From Syntrophorhabdaceae bacterium (GTDB lineage Bacteria > Desulfobacterota > Syntrophorhabdia > Syntrophorhabdales > Syntrophorhabdaceae): DNA of 9,410 bases. This document shows positions 6,624 through 9,410 of this stretch, in pieces (the stretch's first letter is position 1; every line of letters begins with the position of its first letter). The notes under the pieces were generated by a model, which worked only from the letters and a program-made list of their open reading frames with translations, ran no database searches and was not told where the DNA came from. The stretch covers positions 1-9,410 of the forward strand of contig JAOAFK010000030.1 of NCBI GenBank assembly GCA_026416315.1, in the 5' to 3' direction. The position numbers and the translations under genes were made by a program.

Positions 6624-9068
6624 TTATTCCCCTCCTTTCCTTGTCATCATTAAAATCCACATAGTTGCAGTTTCAGTGATTTTCCATTCCTCTTTTTTTG
6701 ATGTCATAATAACCTCCTTGATTTTTAAATTTTCTTCTGCATTATCTGTTCCGAATCGTGCCCTTGATATAAGATACGCAGCTTTTGGTAAAATTAGTAT
6801 CCCATCATTATTAAATCTTCTTGCAAGTGCTAAAAGGCGATAAAAAAATGTTTTTGGCAACTTTTTTTCATCCAATGATAAGTAATCGTTTTTGAAAATC
6901 AAAAACTTTGTAAACATTGAGACCCTATTTAAAACATTGATTGATTCATCCCATTTAAAAACCCTATCGTTAAAAAGGGTAATCGCATTTTTTTCAAAAC
7001 CGTTATTATTTTTGCTCTGCTTTTTGGCAAGCTTTTCTGCTTCTTCTGCATCTCGGGCATACTGGTAGATAGGATATTTATCATGATTTACAGCAATACC
7101 ACCGGAAATTGTGATATAAGGATTTCCTGTGTAGTCTTGAAAATATTTCCTAATATCAAAAGCTACCTCAGTGATATCAAGCCAATGTCCCACAAGAAAT
7201 AAGTCATCACCCCCTGAATAAACAATTGTAAGCATCCTTCCAATCTTTTTTACTTCTCTGTTTGCTATATCTGTAGGTTCTTTAAAGCCTTTTTCTTCAA
7301 TTCCGGCGGCGATAATGTTTAAATTATATTTAAAAAAATCGTTTAATCCCCTTGATATTGAAGCCATCCTCGAGAATGTCCTGTGTTCTTCCGGAACGGC
7401 TTTTGAAAATATCAATCCGAGATTGTCAACATCCATTCGTAGAACAGCAAGCCTTTTAATGCCGAATATTTCAGAGGCCTCAGAAAGCTCTTCTAAAGAA
7501 TTGTGCTGATAGATGCCGACTGGAAAATATATCGAATTTGGATGAACATAATTAGAGGGTGTGAGATCATTAATACGGTAGACGGCATTAGGTTTAAATG
7601 AATATTCAAGGTTATCTTCATCTTTAACAAGATAGTATGTCTTATCTATTTTTACTGTAAAATCTATTGGTTCTGTTTCAAAACGATATATTACTGGACG
7701 TTTGGCTCTGGAAATATTTTTAAGAGCCTCTCCAAGTTTATACTGTTCTGCACAGGCTTGACAGACGGCCTCAAATACTTTATCGTTACCCCTTACTAAT
7801 TCTATCATTCTTTTATCTTCACTGAAGCAAACCTCACAATATTGTGTCAAACAATCTTTGTGTGGCATCTTTACAGCTATTAAGTCTTTAATATTTGAGC
7901 TCCATTTTCTCTTTTTTGATTGTTCTATCTTTGCAGATAAATCTCCCCATAATTTCGATGAAGATTTAAATTCATCGGGATGGAAAGTAGCGGTTTCGAG
8001 ATGGAGGAAAAGTTTTCCCTCGAATTCACTTAATAGATAATCGTTCATCCTCTTTTTTTGCTTTTCAATTACATTTATTGTTTTTTCTGTATTATACGCA
8101 AGTATGTAACAACGGCCTCCCCCTGAAAAAATAATATTACACCTGGTTAGGTTAAGCATATCAAGCAAATCAAAAATTATATGCTCAGTAAGGAGTTCAA
8201 GGAAAAACGACCTTCCTTTTAATGATTTTAGAGCTCCCTTTGAAGTAATCGTATAAATAAAGTTCTGGATTCCTGAAATATCCCCTCCTATTAAGATGTA
8301 AGGCTTTTCATCTTGAGGCACGTTAAGAATCTCTTTTTCAATTAGCTCATTTTTATTCCACTTGTCCCTGTATTTATCCGTATAATAATGGTACATACAA
8401 CTTGCAATTGCCGCAGTCAGTCTTGAATGGTCGTAAAGAGAAATGTCTGGATGCTTGTCTTTTATCTCTTCTTTTTTTAAACCGTCATAAATACGCATGG
8501 TTATAGATGGAACATGCTTAAAATGTTTCTCATAAAGCATAAGCAGTATATCAATGGAGGAACGGTTTTCCGCTGGTAGGGAATCAAAATCGCCCTCAAA
8601 AGACTCTAAAAGTTTTTTATAATCTTTTTTTGTATAATGAGGTTCATTAGACGTAGACCTAATAATTCCATCTGTTATTAAAGGTAGATATGTGATAGGT
8701 GCTGATTTTTCTGGCTCTTGAGGTTTATTTACTCTACTGAATGGTGAGGCTATCGCTATTTCAGAATGCCAGGCTCCTTCTTCAAGAGCTTCCTTACCTT
8801 TTCTTTCTTTTGAGGCTAAATTGTCAGCTTGATACCATATCAAACCTATATTACTGTTTAGGGCATAATCATCGTCTTTTGTGTAATGATGAGCTATTGT
8901 TGCATTTATGGCCGGAGCATCCCCAAAATGTTTTTTTAGCCATTCATATCCCCATTCGGTATGTTTTTTCATTGTTGGGTTATCATTTGCCCTTTGGACG
9001 ACTTTGCCTATATCATGAAGTAATGCACCCAAAACTACTGTTTTATATTCTCGTTCATTAAACGACAT
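6624..9068 (-). CDS. cas10: Cas10/Csm1, signature subunit with HD nuclease and GGDD cyclic-oligoadenylate synthase
   Basis: This 814-residue large subunit of the type III-A effector has the full domain set. The N-terminal HD nuclease domain has H18-D19 in LGALLHDIGKVVQ and further histidines H36, H60 and H61; it should cleave ssDNA. The first palm domain (GGDISGIQNFIY to FSGGGRCYI, GGGR at 316-319) is degenerate, as is usual. A zinc finger follows, with CEVC (411-414) and CQAC (436-439). The second palm has MDVDNLG (D546, D548) and SGGDDLF (GGDD at 619-622), the cyclase active site that makes cyclic oligoadenylate from ATP on target binding. A helical C-terminal domain closes it. ATG 9068 is preceded by AAGGGGG seven bases upstream. 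It is the first gene of the operon, with an AT-rich leader in front. All known catalytic motifs are intact, so both DNA cleavage and second-messenger output are expected. Confidence 0.97.
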   Translation of the reverse strand: MSFNEREYKTVVLGALLHDIGKVVQRANDNPTMKKHTEWGYEWLKKHFGDAPAINATIAHHYTKDDDYALNSNIGLIWYQADNLASKERKGKEALEEGAWHSEIAIASPFSRVNKPQEPEKSAPITYLPLITDGIIRSTSNEPHYTKKDYKKLLESFEGDFDSLPAENRSSIDILLMLYEKHFKHVPSITMRIYDGLKKEEIKDKHPDISLYDHSRLTAAIASCMYHYYTDKYRDKWNKNELIEKEILNVPQDEKPYILIGGDISGIQNFIYTITSKGALKSLKGRSFFLELLTEHIIFDLLDMLNLTRCNIIFSGGGRCYILAYNTEKTINVIEKQKKRMNDYLLSEFEGKLFLHLETATFHPDEFKSSSKLWGDLSAKIEQSKKRKWSSNIKDLIAVKMPHKDCLTQYCEVCFSEDKRMIELVRGNDKVFEAVCQACAEQYKLGEALKNISRAKRPVIYRFETEPIDFTVKIDKTYYLVKDEDNLEYSFKPNAVYRINDLTPSNYVHPNSIYFPVGIYQHNSLEELSEASEIFGIKRLAVLRMDVDNLGLIFSKAVPEEHRTFSRMASISRGLNDFFKYNLNIIAAGIEEKGFKEPTDIANREVKKIGRMLTIVYSGGDDLFLVGHWLDITEVAFDIRKYFQDYTGNPYITISGGIAVNHDKYPIYQYARDAEEAEKLAKKQSKNNNGFEKNAITLFNDRVFKWDESINVLNRVSMFTKFLIFKNDYLSLDEKKLPKTFFYRLLALARRFNNDGILILPKAAYLISRARFGTDNAEENLKIKEVIMTSKKEEWKITETATMWILMMTRKGGE

Positions 9069-9237
9069 TTAAACCCCCTTCTGTCAAATATATGAAAAAA
9101 CCATTGCACTTTACAACAATAATAAAGGTTAAAGTTAATTTTACATCTGTCAAAGAATAAGTCTGCGATCTCCATCCCCATCCATCTACACTCCATTCAA
9201 TGCCTTTAGTTTTATAGACTTCATTGATCATAACAAA

Positions 9238-9243
9238 ATTATA
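9238..9243 (-). promoter_or_regulatory. -10-like box, candidate promoter of the csm operon
   Basis: A consensus TATAAT faces cas10. A start about 7 nt downstream would leave a leader of roughly 160 nt. No good TTGACA lies 17 bp upstream (TAGAAA is there), so if real it depends on an activator or on another sigma factor. A perfect TTGACA sits at 9153-9148 but has no good -10 box at normal spacing. The call rests on one hexamer in AT-rich DNA. Confidence 0.35.
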
Positions 9244-9270
9244 ATGTTATCATTGTTTTGTTTCTACCAA

Positions 9271-9293
9271 AGCAATATTGCCGAAATATTGCT
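9271..9293. repeat. Perfect inverted repeat, 9-bp arms with a 5-nt loop
   Basis: AGCAATATT (9271-9279) and AATATTGCT (9285-9293) are exact reverse complements around GCCGA. On the plus strand the stem is followed by ATTTTTG; on the minus strand it is followed by TTTGG. It sits 28 nt upstream of the TATAAT box and 18 nt past the stop of the edge reading frame, so it could be a weak terminator for an upstream gene or a binding site controlling the csm promoter. Confidence 0.5.
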
Positions 9294-9310
9294 ATTTTTG
9301 CCATAATGCT

Positions 9311-9409
9311 TTACCTTTCTATTATACGTATTTTACTTTTTTCAATCTTTATGCCATATCTTGTATTCCCGTATGCCTTCACATTCGTAACAATAATGCA
9401 TTGTAACAA
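9311..9409 (-). CDS. Possible 3' end of an upstream gene, unidentified
   Basis: A minus-strand frame is open from the right edge for 32 residues and ends in TAA at 9313-9311. Its end reads NVKAYGNTRYGIKIEKSKI, a plausible beta-strand-rich protein tail, but it matches no family I can name. A second frame is also open at the edge until 9342 and includes CYECEG, so the choice is uncertain. Too little is present for any functional call. Confidence 0.2.
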   Translation of the reverse strand: MLQCIIVTNVKAYGNTRYGIKIEKSKIRIIER

Positions 9410-9410
9410 A

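Larger units (their letters stand above)
9069..9410. other. Intergenic leader upstream of cas10
   Basis: This 342-nt AT-rich stretch has no CRISPR repeats, no tRNA-like fold I can recognise and no convincing complete gene. It holds the 9-bp hairpin at 9271-9293 and the TATAAT box at 9238-9243. It also has two copies of TTTGACAG on the minus strand, ending near 9147 and 9081; the second merges into the cas10 ribosome binding region. An open frame with no start enters from the right edge and stops at 9311. Minus-strand transcription of the csm operon most likely begins here. Confidence 0.6.

Noticed and set aside
9148..9153. TTGACA as the -35 box of the cas10 promoter
   Set aside because: No TATAAT-like hexamer lies 16-18 bp downstream; the nearest candidate (TTTATT) is about 21 bp away. 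It is kept only as a possible motif.
9058..9231. Minus-strand 57-codon open frame (MINEVYKTKGIEW...) overlapping the start of cas10, possible leader peptide or small gene
   Set aside because: It has no ribosome binding site, its ATG sits where the TATAAT box would place the transcript start, and the composition is that of AT-rich intergenic DNA. It matches no known family. Ribosome profiling would be needed to revive it.

Overview
The window holds most of a bacterial type III-A (Csm) CRISPR-Cas interference operon and its accessory genes. Every gene lies on the minus strand, so transcription runs from about position 9240 towards position 1. The order is cas10/csm1, csm2, csm3, csm4, csm5, then a MntA-like nucleotidyltransferase and a HepT-like HEPN protein, then a Csx1-type CARF-HEPN RNase, then the N-terminal part of a Can2/Card1-type CARF protein that runs off the left edge. 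The DNA is AT-rich and most starts carry strong purine-rich Shine-Dalgarno sites (AGGAGG or close variants), which points to a bacterium. The sequence does not fix the phylum; the accessory set would suit an anaerobic or thermophilic lineage such as Nitrospirota or Desulfobacterota, but that is only an impression.

Layout: 9069-9410 is an AT-rich upstream stretch with a perfect 9-bp hairpin, a consensus TATAAT box facing the operon, and possibly the 3' end of another gene at the right edge. 2848-9068 is the five-gene Csm core with gaps of 3-17 nt or a short overlap. 2709-2847 is the only real break: it has a weak terminator-like hairpin, TATAAT/TATAAA boxes and a 15-nt palindrome. 1-2708 is the accessory block: mntA and hepT overlap by 4 nt (ATGA), csx1 follows after 37 nt, and the can2-like gene starts 1 nt after the csx1 stop.

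Functionally the core looks fully armed. Cas10 keeps the HD nuclease motif and the GGDD cyclase motif, and Csm3 keeps the catalytic-loop aspartate for target RNA cleavage. Target RNA binding should make Cas10 produce cyclic oligoadenylate, which would activate Csx1 and the Can2-like protein, both from families usually tuned to cA4. The HepT/MntA pair between the core and the effectors carries an intact RHVVHHGY (Rx4HxY) motif and an intact GSx9DxD motif, the two halves of the HEPN RNase / oligo-AMPylating antitoxin system. So the locus combines signal-gated effectors with a constitutively restrained RNase.

No cas6, cas1, cas2 or CRISPR repeat array is visible. These must lie outside the window or be supplied in trans.
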